Positions 33,615 through 45,239 of a stretch of 64,000 nucleotides of DNA are shown piece by piece (within the stretch, counting starts at the first letter, position 1; every line of letters starts with the position of its first letter). The DNA comes from Diospyros lotus. Lineage: Eukaryota; Streptophyta; Magnoliopsida; Ericales; Ebenaceae. The stretch lies in assembly GCF_014633365.1 (NCBI RefSeq), contig NW_026267104.1:6384587-6448586 (forward strand), written 5' to 3'. The position numbers and the translations under genes were made by a program. The notes beneath the pieces were generated by a model, which did not search any database, was not told the DNA's origin, and was given only the letters and a program-made list of their open reading frames with translations.

Positions 33615-35518
33615 GTAATGTATATTATATGTTGCCTATAGGAAACCAGGATGTGTATATATAGATATAGCTAGGTCGATTGTGTAGAGATAAAGAAGTG
33701 GGTTACAAGTGGGAACCGACATTAATGCGACGAGAAATTAAGCCTGGTCTTCTTCGTCAACCAAAAGTCTTGCCTTGCCTTGTCGTAAGCCCGTAGGAAT
33801 ATGTTAGATGAATGGTGGAAGAAGCAACCAAGTGGTGTTCTTAATCGGTCAAATTAAGTACAGTGGTTTGGTCATGGGTTAATTGGACGATAACTGGCGC
33901 TCGCTCACATCGTCTCTGGTTCGTCGCCAACAATTGAGGTGATAATTTTTCAAGCATGTAATTGCGCGTTCGTGAAGATGAAACTTTTGACAAAATTAAT
34001 GCAAGTACAAGCGTGCTTTTGGATAATCTTATTTAAGGATCCAAGTCGTAAAGAGGGTTGGCGAGGATCAATTTCCAATTGACAATCGTTTTCAGGACTA
34101 GCTAGCTGACCCACTTTCTGGCATTTGTCTTGTTCTATAACCAAAAAGTAATTCAAAGTCATGGGCCCATTGTTTTTGTGCTTTTCTTTTGAACTACTAG
34201 TAGTTTTTTTTTTTTATAAATATCCATTTAAGCAAAAGAAACAAAAATCTAGTACTCAAAAACTTGATATGCAAAAAGATCATCAATAAATTTCCCGATT
34301 TCTTAGATTAATCATAAAGTCTTTTACGTTTGCGACGCTCCATTTGAAATGGGTCATAACACTTTCTTTATTTTTGCAATTACCATTGTTAAAAAATCTT
34401 TCTATGTTTAAGTAAAAGACAGTTAAACAGGAATAAGAGTAATGAGAGGGAGACAAAAAGAGAGAGTCTTGAGTGTTTAGGCAACGAAATGTAGAATTAT
34501 TATTTAAATTTCAAGAAAATTCATATTAAATCACTAAGAATAAAATAAATAATAAGCGGAAGGGTATCTGTATCCATTGTTATGATTGATCAAAATGGAT
34601 CTTTTGATCTTTCAATTGATTCGTAGTTTCTTTAGAATTTCTCTGTTAATGGGGATGTAGAGAGATTAAAATTATCAATTGGAGACCATAATCCTTATAT
34701 AATTCCTAAAAGTAGTTAATAATTTTTATTATTTTTAAATTAATCCATCATTAATTTAGAAATATAACTCATGTCTTTACACGTTAATTTCATGATAATT
34801 TAATACTCAATAGTCCAAAAATTAAATTTTATAGATCACTTTTAATTGACTAAACTTTAAGATAGCATTACACATTTAAAAATATATTTGTGATCTTATA
34901 TGCTGAATAATTTATTTTCAACAGGAAAAACTAGTCGATGTAGTTATTATAAACTTAGAGTTACACGTTACATTACGTCTCCTTAATTCATATCTAATAA
35001 ATTTTTATTTAAAATATTTTATTTATTGACCTCTAATAACAAAGTAAAGATTGGAGGGTATGGCCATTCCGTCAACTAATTGGTTTGGGTCAACCAATTG
35101 GTTTGGACCACAGGTTCAAGTGCATGCATCCATCAAATTCAATCTCCAAGGCTATGGTTTCTTCCGTGTCTATTACTCAGAAAGTACTCTCATTATCGAG
35201 TTTAAGTCGGTGATGGAAATAGAGACACCCTGTTGATTCCACTCCATGTCGGAGTTATCTCTCTTTTTTCTAATGAAATGAATGTTGAATGTGACACAAA
35301 ATATTAGAATTTTATATTTAAAGAACATTTGTGTTTCCTATATAAGCCTTTAAATCAATTTTTGCCGAGAAAGAGCATCCATTTCCTTCTTTTTGTTGCT
35401 GAAATAATTTTAAAATAAAAATTTCTTAATTTATTGAAACTTTTTAGTTATAACTTTAAGCCTTTTATATTTATTTATTTATTTAAAATACATTTCAATT
35501 CGGCTATTGATTGACTAT
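33615..35518. other. Region upstream of RLK-1, promoter side, no other gene seen
   Basis: A TATA-like 'tatatatagatatag' lies at 33655-33670, about 45-80 bp upstream of the RLK-1 ATGs on the minus strand, and is a plausible core promoter. The rest is AT-rich. A short repeat of 'ccaattggtttgg' stands near 35080-35110. No domain-bearing ORF was recognised. Confidence 0.45.
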
Positions 35519-35914
35519 TGATGAGGGAATATTTTACTATGGGCAAAAATACTATACTACCCTTGGAGATCTCCAATGTGGTGCCGCCACGTGCCTCCCC
35601 CAATAAGTGACACATGTCACCTATATCTTCATCATTCATCTCATATTTTATTTTCAACGAGGTTGACCCAGTCAACCGAGATTCTCTCTAACGTTCGGTT
35701 CAAAAGTTATCTTATCTCTTCAGAGTGGGCTTTACCCCATCTTTAAATAGAGATCGACTTCTACAGGTACGGATATCTGACTCCTAGTTCATTCTCCATT
35801 TTGGGCATATTTCTTCTACTGATTTGAGCGTCGGAGTTCTCCCGGGGGATTACAGCCCCGCCCCTGCAGGTACTCGGTTCGAGGCAGACCTCGGTGATCG
35901 GTCCAGTATCATCA
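35519..35914 (+). repeat. Tat element 5' LTR
   Basis: 396 bp, TGATGAGG at the start and TATCATCA at the end. It has a TATA-like 'ctttaaatagagatcg' near 35740 as the likely promoter. Confidence 0.95.
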
Positions 35915-35916
35915 TT

Positions 35917-35935
35917 TGGCGCCCACCGTGGGGCC
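35917..35935 (+). other. Tat element primer-binding site
   Basis: TGGCGCCCACCGTGGGGCC starts two bases after the 5' LTR. This TGGCGCC-type site is common in plant Gypsy elements; I do not assign the tRNA. Confidence 0.75.
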
Positions 35936-35995
35936 GGTTACTTTATCTGCCCTTATTCGTCGAGTACCTCGGTCGAGCTCAAGTTTCCTCCCGTT

Positions 35996-37720
35996 ATGGC
36001 GACAAGAAGAAATCCATCACGAGCTGCTGGGACCCAGCCCGTCCCAGATCAGAGTCAAAACCACCCACCTGAGAGCGGCCCCGTAGGAGGTCACCCCCCG
36101 AATCCCTCGCCACCTCAGGATCGTGTCGCCCAGCTAGAGGGACAGGTCCAACATCTGACGGAATTGCTCTAACACCTTTTTGGCCCAACAGCAGCCCCCG
36201 GAGATGAGACCGGTGGAGCACTCTAATCATGACAGTCGACATCAGGGGGATTGCCACTCTAGTCATAGAGAATTTCGAGGAGGCGAATCCCCCCGCACTG
36301 GAAAGGAGTCCCATCGGGACGAGAGACGGAGCGGGCCCTCTAAGCGAAGCGAGTACGGGAAGCTAGGCTCGGAGGAAGATGAGGAGTCCTCTGGTCCCGA
36401 TTATTCCCGGGCTGGTGGGGCTCAGCGAGAAAGACGTTTGCGGCATTTGGAGAGGGAGGTTGCAGAATTGAGGCAGAGGGAAAAAGAGCCACACGACATT
36501 GTTTCTAATCAGCCATTAAGTCGGGAGATCATGGCAATTACCCCATCCGAGTGCCTTCGAATCCCAGCTATTAAGCCATATGGAGGCACAACTGACCCCA
36601 CTGATCACTTAAATCTCTTCGCCTCTCACATGATGGTCCAGGCGGCACCTGATGCTATGTGGTGCAGAGTCTTCCCAGCCACTTTGGAAGGACATGCACG
36701 GTCCTGGTATTCAAGTCTGGCACATCGGTCGATCGCTAACTTCGGACAGCTTCAGAATAGGTTCTTGGCTCACTTCGCTCCCCTAAGGAGGCACCGAAGG
36801 TCTACTATGACCCTCGTGAATCTCAAGCAGAACCAAGGGGAGTCGTTAACAGATTTTGTGGCCAGGTTTAATATGGAGGCATTGAGCATTGAGAATCTTG
36901 ATCAAAGTATCGCTATGGTGGCCTTTTAGAATGCCTCGAGGGTTGGCCCTTTTACCCAGTCACTAGCTAAGAGGCCTCCTCAAACATTCACAGAGATCCT
37001 GAGCCGAGCCACCAAGTACATTAATGCCGAGGAGGTGATGCGGGTCAAGAGAAGTGAATACTCAAATAAGAAAGAGAAGAGAAGTCAGAACCGAGAGCAA
37101 AAGCCTGAAGATAAATCGGGTCGACGGGGGGAGAGGTCGGGCTCTCGATGGAGTCCAGTCAGGTTCACCCTGCTTAATACTCCTCGGGCTGAGATCCTGG
37201 CCACAATCGAGAACAAGGATTACTTGAAAAAACCGAGACCCATGAAAGCCCCGGGTAACAAGCGGAGTAAAGACAAGTATTGTCGATTCCATCGAGATCA
37301 TGGACATGACACGGAGGAGTGCCATCAACTTAAAGAAGAGATCTAGGAGCTCATCAATCGAGGTTTCCTGAGGAGGTTTGTAGCTAAGGATACAGAACCA
37401 CAAAGGAGTGAACGAAGGGGATCGAGGAGCCCCCCTCGCAGGCGCGGTAGATCTCAGGAACGACGCAGAACCAGAACCCCGCCCCGGAGACAGAATCGCC
37501 AGAGGGATGGGAGTCCTCCGCAACAGTTGATTTTTCATACTCTAGCGGCTGGGGTGGTGCCAGGCAAGGAGTTGGGGGAGAGTTCTGATCTGCATCGACG
37601 TCCAGGAGTCAAAAGGGCTAGACCAGGGGATGTTATCTCCTTTACCGATGACGACTTGCCCGGATATCCGGTTTCTAATGATCCGCTAGTCATCACAGCA
37701 AAATTGGGAAAATGAGAGCT
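35996..37720 (+). pseudogene. Tat gag and start of protease, with stops
   Basis: Gag starts at the ATG at 35996 (M-A-T-R-R-N-P). It meets a TAA at about 36170 and a one-base shift, and continues in the 36180 frame. The capsid core is clear ('T-D-P-T-D-H-L-N-L-F', 'W-C-R-V-F-P-A-T-L-E-G-H-A', 'W-Y-S-S-L'). A TAG at 36927 interrupts it. The C-terminal part has the one-zinc motif 'C-R-F-H-R-D-H-G-H-D-T-E-E-C', then a TAG at 37344, an Arg-rich tail, 'I-S-F-T-D-D-D-L-P-G' and a TGA at 37713. The frame is otherwise continuous. Confidence 0.9.
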
Positions 37721-39600
37721 TCGGCGGATTCTCGTGGATCCGGGGAGCTCTTCTGAAGTTTTATATCGGCGAGCCTTTTTAGGTATGGGATACGAAATGG
37801 AACAGTTGAAGCCCGCTCGTGTTCCCTTGATTGGATTCGACGGGGAAGTGGTATATGCAGATGGTGTCTTTCAGCTCTTGTTGACTCTTGGAAAAGGTTC
37901 TCGGTTTACCCAGGTCATGTTAGACATTTTGGTAGCGGATGTCCCATCGGCCTACAATATGATCCTCGGAAGATCGGGGCTAAATGCTCTGCGGGCTGTG
38001 CCGAGTACTTATCACATGGTGCTTAAGTTCCCCACTGCGGCGGGGGTTGGAGAAGTCCGAGGAGACCTAAGATCTGCCCGGGAGTGTTACATGGCATCCA
38101 TCAGCACAGCTAAGGGTGTTGTACAGGAGCAGTTAGAGCCGCAAGAGAATTCAAGACGGAGACGGAGCCCTACTGTGGGGGAAGTCGGGATTTCCCCTCC
38201 CGCTACTGTCAGTTTTTTACTAGAAGGTCCACAAGACCCAAAAACTGCTGAGCCAGTGGACGAGCTTGTAGAGGTACCGTTGGACCCGGACAGAGTCGAT
38301 AGATGCGTAAGGGTGAGCGCCCAATTGAAAGACCCTATTCGGACCCGGGTTGTATCCCTTCTTCGCCAATATGTAGATATTTTCGCATGGTCAGTCCACG
38401 ACATTCTAGGCATAGACCCGGCAGTAATGACGCACCGTTTGGGAGTGAAGTGGGGGGTACCGACCTGTCATACAGAAGAAAAGAAATTTCGCCCCAGATA
38501 GGGCAAGGGCCATAGAGGCTGAGGTGGAAAAACTAATGGCGGCACGATATATTCGGGAGGTCGATTATCCCGAATGGCTCGCCAATGTAGTTTTGATTCC
38601 TAAGGGGGAAGGTAAGTGGAGGTTGTGTATTGATTTCACTGACCTGAACAAGGCTTGTCCAAAAGATAGTTACCCACTTCCCCGGATCGATGCCCTAATT
38701 GATGGCACGGCCGGATGCCACCTCATGAGTTTCCTAGATGCTTTTCAGGGATACCATCAGATCCCGTTGCATAAAGAAGATCAGGAGAAGACAGCATTCG
38801 TCACTGATCGGGGCACTTATTGCTATACTGTTATGCCTTTTGGCTTAAAAAATACAGGGGCTACATATCAACGGCTCGTGAATAGGCTCTTTCAGGACCA
38901 ATTGGGTCGCAACATGGAAGCCTACGTGGATGATATGCTAGTGAAAAGCCTGCTGGCAGAGGAGCATCCGACAGATTTAGAAGAGTGCTTCAAAACCTTG
39001 CGTAGGTTCCAATTGAAACTTAATCCTTCTAAATGCGCTTTTGGTGTCTCTGCAGAAAAGTTCCTTGGGTATATCGTGCATCATCGTGGGATAGAGGTGA
39101 ATCCCGAGAAGATTAAGGCGATACTAGACATGTCGACCCCGAGAAGTATTAAGGAGGTCCAGCAACTCACCAGAAGGATAGCTGCTCTGGGGAGATTTCT
39201 CTCTCGATCGGCAGAAAAGGGCATCCCTTTTTTCAAAGCCCTATCCAGGACCAAAGATTTTGTCTGGGACGTTGGGTGCCAGGAGGCTTTCAACGAGCTC
39301 AAAGAATGTCTAGCCTCACCGCCAGTCCTTACTAAGCCAAAGATGGGTGAGCCGCTATACCTCTACTTGGCCGTGGCAGAAGAGGCAGTGAGCTCGGTAC
39401 TGGTGCGTGAAGAGAATAAGAAGCAGAGGCCAGTATACTACACGAGCAAACGATTGTCTGTGGCAGAGGCTCGGTATTCCCCCATGGAGAAATTAGCATT
39501 TGCCCTGGTCGTCTCAGCGAGAAAGTTACGACCCTATTTCAGGCGCATTCTATCATCGTGCTTACTGACCAGCCTCTAAGGCAGATTTTGGGGAAGCCAG
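37721..39600 (+). pseudogene. Tat protease, reverse transcriptase and RNase H
   Basis: Protease: 'V-D-P-G-S-S-S-E-V-L-Y', with Asp-Pro-Gly in the usual Asp-x-Gly position, and 'Y-N-M-I-L-G-R'. RT: 'L-A-N-V-V-L-I-P-K', 'D-F-T-D-L-N-K-A-C-P', 'Y-H-Q-I' and the catalytic 'A-Y-V-D-D-M-L-V-K-S', all intact in the 38524-39579 frame. RNase H begins at about 39330. There are two frame breaks. One is near 38480, where two bases appear missing before the 'F-A-P-D-R-A-R' RT start. The other is near 39545, where one base is missing in the RNase H. Confidence 0.9.
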
Positions 39601-41486
39601 AGCTCTCAAGGAGAATGTTGAAGTGGTCAATGGAGTTAACAGCATTCGACATAGAGTATCGACCTCGGTCAGCTATTAAGGCCCAGGCCTTAGCTGATTT
39701 CATCGCTGAAGGATTTGGGCTTGGCGGACCTCCAGAAGACAGCCTAGGACCATGGATGTTGGCAGTGGATGGCAGCTCAAACTCTGGGGGCGGAGGAGCT
39801 GGGCTAATGATAAAGAGCCCTGAGGGTCAGTCCTGGTTATACGCTCTGCATTTTGAGTTTCGGGTGTCTAACAATGAGGCAGAGTACGAGGCCCTCATAG
39901 CTGGGTTGAGGCTCGCAGCACAGCTTGGGGCGAAGCATCTCAACATACAATCTGATTCTAACCTTGTTGTTCAGCAGGTGAAGGGAGAATACGAGGCTAG
40001 GGAGGACCACATGTCCAAATATTTGGTTTTCGTTAAGGAACTGATGAGTCGGTTTCAATCTGTAAAGATTGAGCATGTGCCTCGATCCCAGAATATGGAA
40101 GCAGATACTTTGTCCCGGATCGCATCGGCCTCTTTTCCAACCAATTCTAGACAGATTCTTATTGAGACATTACCTCAAAGAAGCATTGATGAGATGGTGG
40201 AGCAACTATGTCTCGATCTAGAGCCAAGTTGGATGGACCCTCTTGTTAGTTATTTGAAGGATGGAAAGCTACCAGAGAGTAACTTAGAGGCCCGGGAGCT
40301 AAAAAGGAGGGCCCAAAAATTTATACTAATCAACGAAGAGTTGTACAAGAGATCCTTCACTCAACCACTCTTGAAGTGCATAAAGCCACGTGAGGCTGAT
40401 TATGTTTTAAGAGAGATCCATGAGGGAATATGTGGGAGTCACATAGGAGCCCGAACTCTTTATCAGAAAGTCCTTCGACAAGGGTACTACTGGCCGACTA
40501 TGGTGTCTGATGCAGAGCAGCTGGTCAAGAAATGTGAAAGATGCCAACGGGTCTCCAACCTAATTCATGTTCCTAGCGCCATGCTCACCCACCTGGTTCA
40601 GCCGTGCCCCTTCGCCCAATGGGGGATTGATATTCTGGGTCCGTTCCCGCCTGCCGCAGGTCAAGTAAAATTCTTGATCGCAGCGATAGATTACTTCTCC
40701 AAATGGATAGAGGCCGAGCCCCTGGCCTCCATCACTGCGCGAAAAGTAAAGCAATTTTTATGGAAGAACCTGGTTTGTCGGTTCAGGATCCCGCGGGTGA
40801 TTGTTTCAGATAATGGGACCCAATTCACAGATCGGACGATTAAGGAATGGTGTCAAGAATTGGGGATCAAGCAGCACTTTACCTCAGTAGCACATCCACA
40901 GGCTAACGGACAGATTGAGCTTGCCAATAGGACTATGCTCCATGGATTAAAAGCCCGGGTGGACAAGGCAGATGGAAGTTGGGTGGACGAATTACCGAGC
41001 ATCCTCTGATCCTACCGGACCACGAGGAGGGGGTCCACCGGAGAGACCCCATTCAACTTATGTTACGGCTCAGAGGCCCTTATTCCGGTAGAGATCGGGA
41101 TCCCTACTCTTAGGGTGGAGCATTTTGATCCAGAATCCAATGAACAAGCCTTGAGGAGTAATTTAGATACAGTGGAGGAGCTTCGGGAGGAGGCAAGGGT
41201 CCGCCAAGCGGTTTATAATCAGCGAGTTGAGAGGTACTATAATCGAAGGGTGAAAGCTCAGAGTTTTCTACCTGGCGATCTGGTCCTTCGACGAGCAAGT
41301 GTGAGCAACCCCCGAGACTCCAATAAGTTGTCGCCGACTTGGGAAGGCCCCTACCAGGGTTACCGAGACCCTCAGCCCTGGGGCATACCGGCTTGGAACT
41401 ATGGACGGCACTCCAATAAAGAATGCGTGGAATATTCAGAACTTGAGGAAATTTTATCAATAATGGGCTACCCCCAAGGATCTTGA
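39600..41486 (+). pseudogene. Tat archaeal-type RNase H and integrase
   Basis: The frame starting at 39558 first finishes the normal RNase H ('L-T-D-Q-P-L-R-Q-I-L'). It then encodes a second RNase H of archaeal type ('A-V-D-G-S-S-N-S-G-G-G-G-A-G', 'S-N-N-E-A-E-Y-E-A-L', 'S-D-S-N-L-V-V-Q-Q-V'), the hallmark of Tat elements. Integrase follows: zinc-binding 'C-E-R-C-Q-R', 'W-G-I-D-I-L-G-P-F', 'S-D-N-G-T-Q-F' and 'N-G-Q-I-E-L-A-N-R', so all three acidic residues are present. A TGA at 41007 (from a Trp codon, 'L-W-S-Y-R') interrupts it. The same frame runs on to 41486, giving the integrase C-terminus. Confidence 0.9.
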
Positions 41487-41676
41487 AGCTATGTATGTTT
41501 CTCAATAAAACCTCATTATTTTTCTTTTTATATGTGCAGACTATCCTACGGAATATAAAAAATAATAAGGAGAGGGGGCAAGAGGCAAAAAGGAAGGAAA
41601 GGTTTTCCCTTCCCCGAACTCAGTGGCCTCCAAATTTTTGAGTCCTTTCATCCCCACCGGAGTTAGTAAGAACAAA

Positions 41677-41876
41677 GGGTCAAATATGGCCTCAGGGCAC
41701 CACCCCTAATAAAAAGGAAGAGTCACGGGTCAAATATGGCCTCAAGGGACCACCCCTAATAACAAGGAAGAGTCACGGGTCAAATATGGCCTCGGGGGAC
41801 CACCCCTAATAAAAAGGAAGAGTCAAGGGTCAGATATGGCCCCAAGGGGGCCACCCCTAAAATAAAAGCAAAATAG
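41677..41876 (+). repeat. Four tandem copies of a 50-bp unit in the Tat element
   Basis: Units start with 'gggtcaaatatggcc' or a one-base variant at 41677, 41727, 41777 and 41827, an exact 50-bp period. The last copy is more diverged. The array lies between the end of pol and the antisense ORF. Confidence 0.9.
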
Positions 41877-42012
41877 AGGGGCGAGAAATCAGGTAACAGA
41901 GATCACTCGGCTCAAACTATTACAAAAAAGGCACAACTACGAAGCATTTTTTGAAATATCAGAAGTCCAACATAACCCAAACTTGGGGAAAGAAGATACA
42001 TGCAACTAACAA

Positions 42013-43882
42013 CTAAGTTTCCTCTCCTTCGGACTCCTCGGATTCGTTTGCTGGCGCTTGGGAGGATGATACCCGGCTGAGCTCGGCGATCACATCTTCC
42101 ATGGACCTGACGGGAGCAAAACTGAGGTCTGGATAGGCTCTTTGCACCTCCTCCATGCAGCGAGTGAAACCTCTCTTCCATACCCCCTGCAGCTAATGTC
42201 TAATAAATCCTCTCACCTCAGGGAGTTGGGTGGGGTTTGCATACTTCTCTTCAAGCTCCCGGTTCCGCTCTCGAGCCCGTCCTAACTCTCCCTCCAGGGC
42301 GTGGTGGCTAATCTCAAGCCCCTGAAGACGTCCCTCAAGCTCCTCGTTTCGTTGTTCCTGAACCCTCAGATCCTCGTCCCGCTGCTCGATGGTCCTATGG
42401 CAGTCGGCGAGGGCATTATCCATCTCCAACATCCTTTGTGAATTTCTCGCCATTCGCCTTTGGAGCTCGTTGTGAGCTACAATACTCTGTTCAAATAGCA
42501 CAAAGTTAGAATATAGGGGACAAGAGTTCTCTATATTAAAAGTCCGGAGGGCTAACCTGAACCAAGCCCTGGCCGTAGCAAGACTCCAAGGTCTCTGAAG
42601 TCAGGTCGGCGGCCCCCTCCATGTCTGCCCGAGTGGGAAGACCCTGAACAAGCTGAGTCACCACCCAAGCCTCGCTGCTGTGGTCTGTTTCTTGGACATT
42701 CCAGTTGGGTCGGTGAAGAGCCCTGGCGGGAATAGGCGCCTCTTCTTCAAGCATGTCAAAGAGAGGCTCGGTGCCCTGAGAACCTCCTGTCTCGGTGTGG
42801 GGCAGAAAAGAGCGGGACCCGGAGGCTTTTGATTTCTTGTGCCTAGGTGGGAGCCTGGAGTCTCGAGTATGCCTCTTGGCATTCTTCCGGGCCCGTTTGG
42901 CCTCTTCAGCAGCCTGTTTGTCGGTCCTCCACAACTCTGCATCATCGATTATCTTGGCTGCAAAGCAAAATAAGATCAAACGTTAGAATAAAGAAGCAAG
43001 CAGAAATTAGAGACAAGAAGCGGTGCGAGAGAACTAAAAAAATCAACCTAAGGGAATGTCGGCTGCAGGGCAGGGGTATCGACATAGACCCCCGAGAAAC
43101 AGGGTTTCTTCGTTAATCAACCTGGCCGTACTGACGTGCTCCAAACCCATCAAAAGCTCGGCGTCTCTCCTCTCTAAAGAGGTCATTTCACGAGGGAAAT
43201 TCTCACGGGAAGGCCGACGCCAGGCGGTGGTCACACCCATAGTAGCGGAGCCAGATCCCATAAAAAAATATCAATTTTTCCAACCTTTTAAGGAGGACGG
43301 GGTGTCTACGAGAAACTTACAGCCAGGGTATGCCATGAAAGAATAGCGAAACTCAGACTTATCAACACATACGAGGCGAAATAATTTTAAAAAGAGTTTA
43401 GCTTTGGGGACAATACCTCTCCCCCGACAACATATAACGAAAGATACTAAGTTCCTCCACCCGTTGGGCACTAGTTGAGAGGGAGATAACCCTACGAGTC
43501 GAAAGATCTCGACAAGGGTGCTTTCGAAAGGGAACCGACACCCTGCTTCAAGAGAGGTTTCATAGATGGTTAAACCCCCCGGAGGGGATTGATGGGCTCT
43601 AAGGTTGGAGGGAGCAGAATACCAATAGCCCTTAACGGGAAGATGATATTTCCGGACGAGTCCGGAGACCTCATCATCGGACAAGGAAGAATAGGCAGGG
43701 GTTAGTTCATCAGGGAGACCGTTATGGTGGAGCTCTAACTTTGTGTCGGTATCATTATCAAAAGATAAAGGACGAGGCCGAGAGGTCCCAGCGTCTCCTA
43801 TTGGCCTACCAGAATGGGAAGAGGAGTTAGAGGAGCTGGAAGTGTCCGAGCTATTCCCATCTGAGTTGCTAGAGGAGGCCAT
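42013..43882 (-). pseudogene. Antisense gag-like ORF of the Tat element (3 exons)
   Basis: On the minus strand I place exons at 43882-43048, 42957-42557 and 42486-42013, with GT-AG introns of 90 and 70 bp; frame is kept across both. Together they would encode about 569 residues, starting M-A-S-S-S-N. Two stops break it: TGA at 43271 (context 'K-G-W-K-N' then 'Y-F-F', expected Arg) and TAG at 42193 (expected Gln). Each is one C-to-T step. The first exon has 'K-Y-H-L-P-V-K-G-Y-W-Y', 'G-C-R-F-P-F', 'L-V-P-N-G-W-R' and 'P-S-S-L-K-G-W-K'. These resemble the 'putative gypsy type transposon' family (PF04195 by my reading). The third exon is a coiled coil rich in Glu, Arg and Leu. Tat/Retand elements are known for antisense extra ORFs. 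The function is unknown. Confidence 0.8.
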
Positions 43883-44180
43883 GGAGGTTGACTTACCAAA
43901 ACAGCGTGACATGGGAAGAAAGACAAGAAAAAGCCACAAAAAATAAGAGAAGGGAGGCAAAGGAATACCGGCTGATGAGAAGAATTCCAAGGAAAGAAGA
44001 AAAACGCATGAGAGAACCCTTAAAAGGGAGCCGGTCCGTCCCTTGATGAACTTGAAGGCATCACTTACAACCTCTCGAGCCCCGTGAGAATCCTGCCAAA
44101 AAAAAAAAAAAAAAAAGATCAGGGGAAAAGAGGTCTCAAGGTCGAGACCAAGGGCCTCCTAAAAAATAAAAAATAAAAAA

Positions 44181-44335
44181 GGGGGGGCAGGGAGTCCCTC
44201 GCGCGGCCGAGGCACGCGGCCGAGGCCAGCGCGCGGGCAAGCCGCACGGCCGAGGCGCGCGGCCTCGGCTAGCGCGGCCTTGGCCCGCGCCCGCGGCTCT
44301 AAACGTGGCCGAGACCCCTGGTCTCGGCCACGCAA
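44181..44335. promoter_or_regulatory. GC-rich GGCCGAGG repeat block upstream of the antisense ORF
   Basis: About 150 bp of almost pure GC with repeats of GCGGCCGAGGC in both orientations. It is flanked by A-rich tracts at 44100-44116, 44161-44180 and 44350-44373. It lies 300-450 bp upstream of the antisense ORF start and could form stable hairpins. A promoter or leader role for the antisense transcript is inference only. Confidence 0.4.
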
Positions 44336-44667
44336 ATGAAAAAGCCTATTTAAAAAAAAAAAAAAAAAAAAAAGATGAGAGATCTCTTACCTTTTTTCTT
44401 CACCCCCAAGTATATCTTCACTCCAATAGTGATTGTGAGGAGGGGACCATCCCCACCCCCCTTTTTATAGAATTCTTGGAGGGCCATGAGAAGTGGTGAT
44501 GGGATGTTTAGTTGAGAAGCGAGCCAGCAAAACCAATAATAGAGCTCTTTAATCTTATTCATCTATCTTCTTTGTAAAATCTCTTTTTTTTCAGGAAAGC
44601 TGAGAAGACTACTCCTTCAGCTGCCCGAGCTTCTCTCCCTCGCAGCTCAAGGAGTTGGGGGGGCAAG

Positions 44668-45063
44668 TGATGAGGGAATATTTTACTATGGGCAAAAATA
44701 CTATACTACCCTTGGAGATCTCCAATGTGGTGCCGCCACGTGCCTCCCCCAATAAGTGCCACATGTCACTTATATCTTCATCATTCATCTCATATTTTAT
44801 TTTCAACGAGGTTGACCCAGTCAACCGAGATTCTCTCCAACGTTCGGTTCAAAAGTTATCTTATCTCTTCAGAGTGGGCTTTACCCCATCTTTAAATAGA
44901 GATCGACTTCTACAGGTACGGATATCTGACTCCTAGTTCATTCTCCATTTTGGGCATATTTCTTCTACTGATTTGAGCGTCGGAGTTCTCCCGGGGGATT
45001 ACAGCCCCGCCCCTACAGGTACTCGGTTCGAGGCAGACCTCGGTGATCGGTCCAGTATCATCA
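44668..45063 (+). repeat. Tat element 3' LTR
   Basis: 396 bp, about four substitutions from the 5' LTR. It follows the polypurine tract 'aaggagttgggggggcaag'. Confidence 0.95.
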
Positions 45064-45239
45064 ACTATTAACCCTTGACTTTCTTGCTAACAAAACATTA
45101 GCTTACAAATATGAATTTTTAGCATGATTGCTTTTAGAACACCATACCACAATGCAAGCTAACTCCTGAGCTGAGCTCAAGAAGAGAGAAGATCTAGAGG
45201 AGCCCAAGCTTCAAGACCAAGCTAGCCCCTGACCGAGAT

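Larger units (their letters stand above)
35519..45063 (+). mobile_element. Full-length Tat-lineage Ty3/Gypsy retrotransposon
   Basis: LTRs of 396 bp at 35519-35914 and 44668-45063 differ at about four sites (99% identical). The target duplication ACTAT is at 35514-35518 and 45064-45068. A primer-binding site (35917) and polypurine tract (44646-44667) are present. Gag and pol are on the plus strand. A 3.2-kb region between pol and the 3' LTR carries a spliced antisense ORF, 50-bp tandem repeats and a GC-rich block. A second, archaeal-type RNase H between RNase H and integrase, plus extra ORFs downstream of pol, mark the Tat lineage. Several stops make it non-autonomous. Confidence 0.95.
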
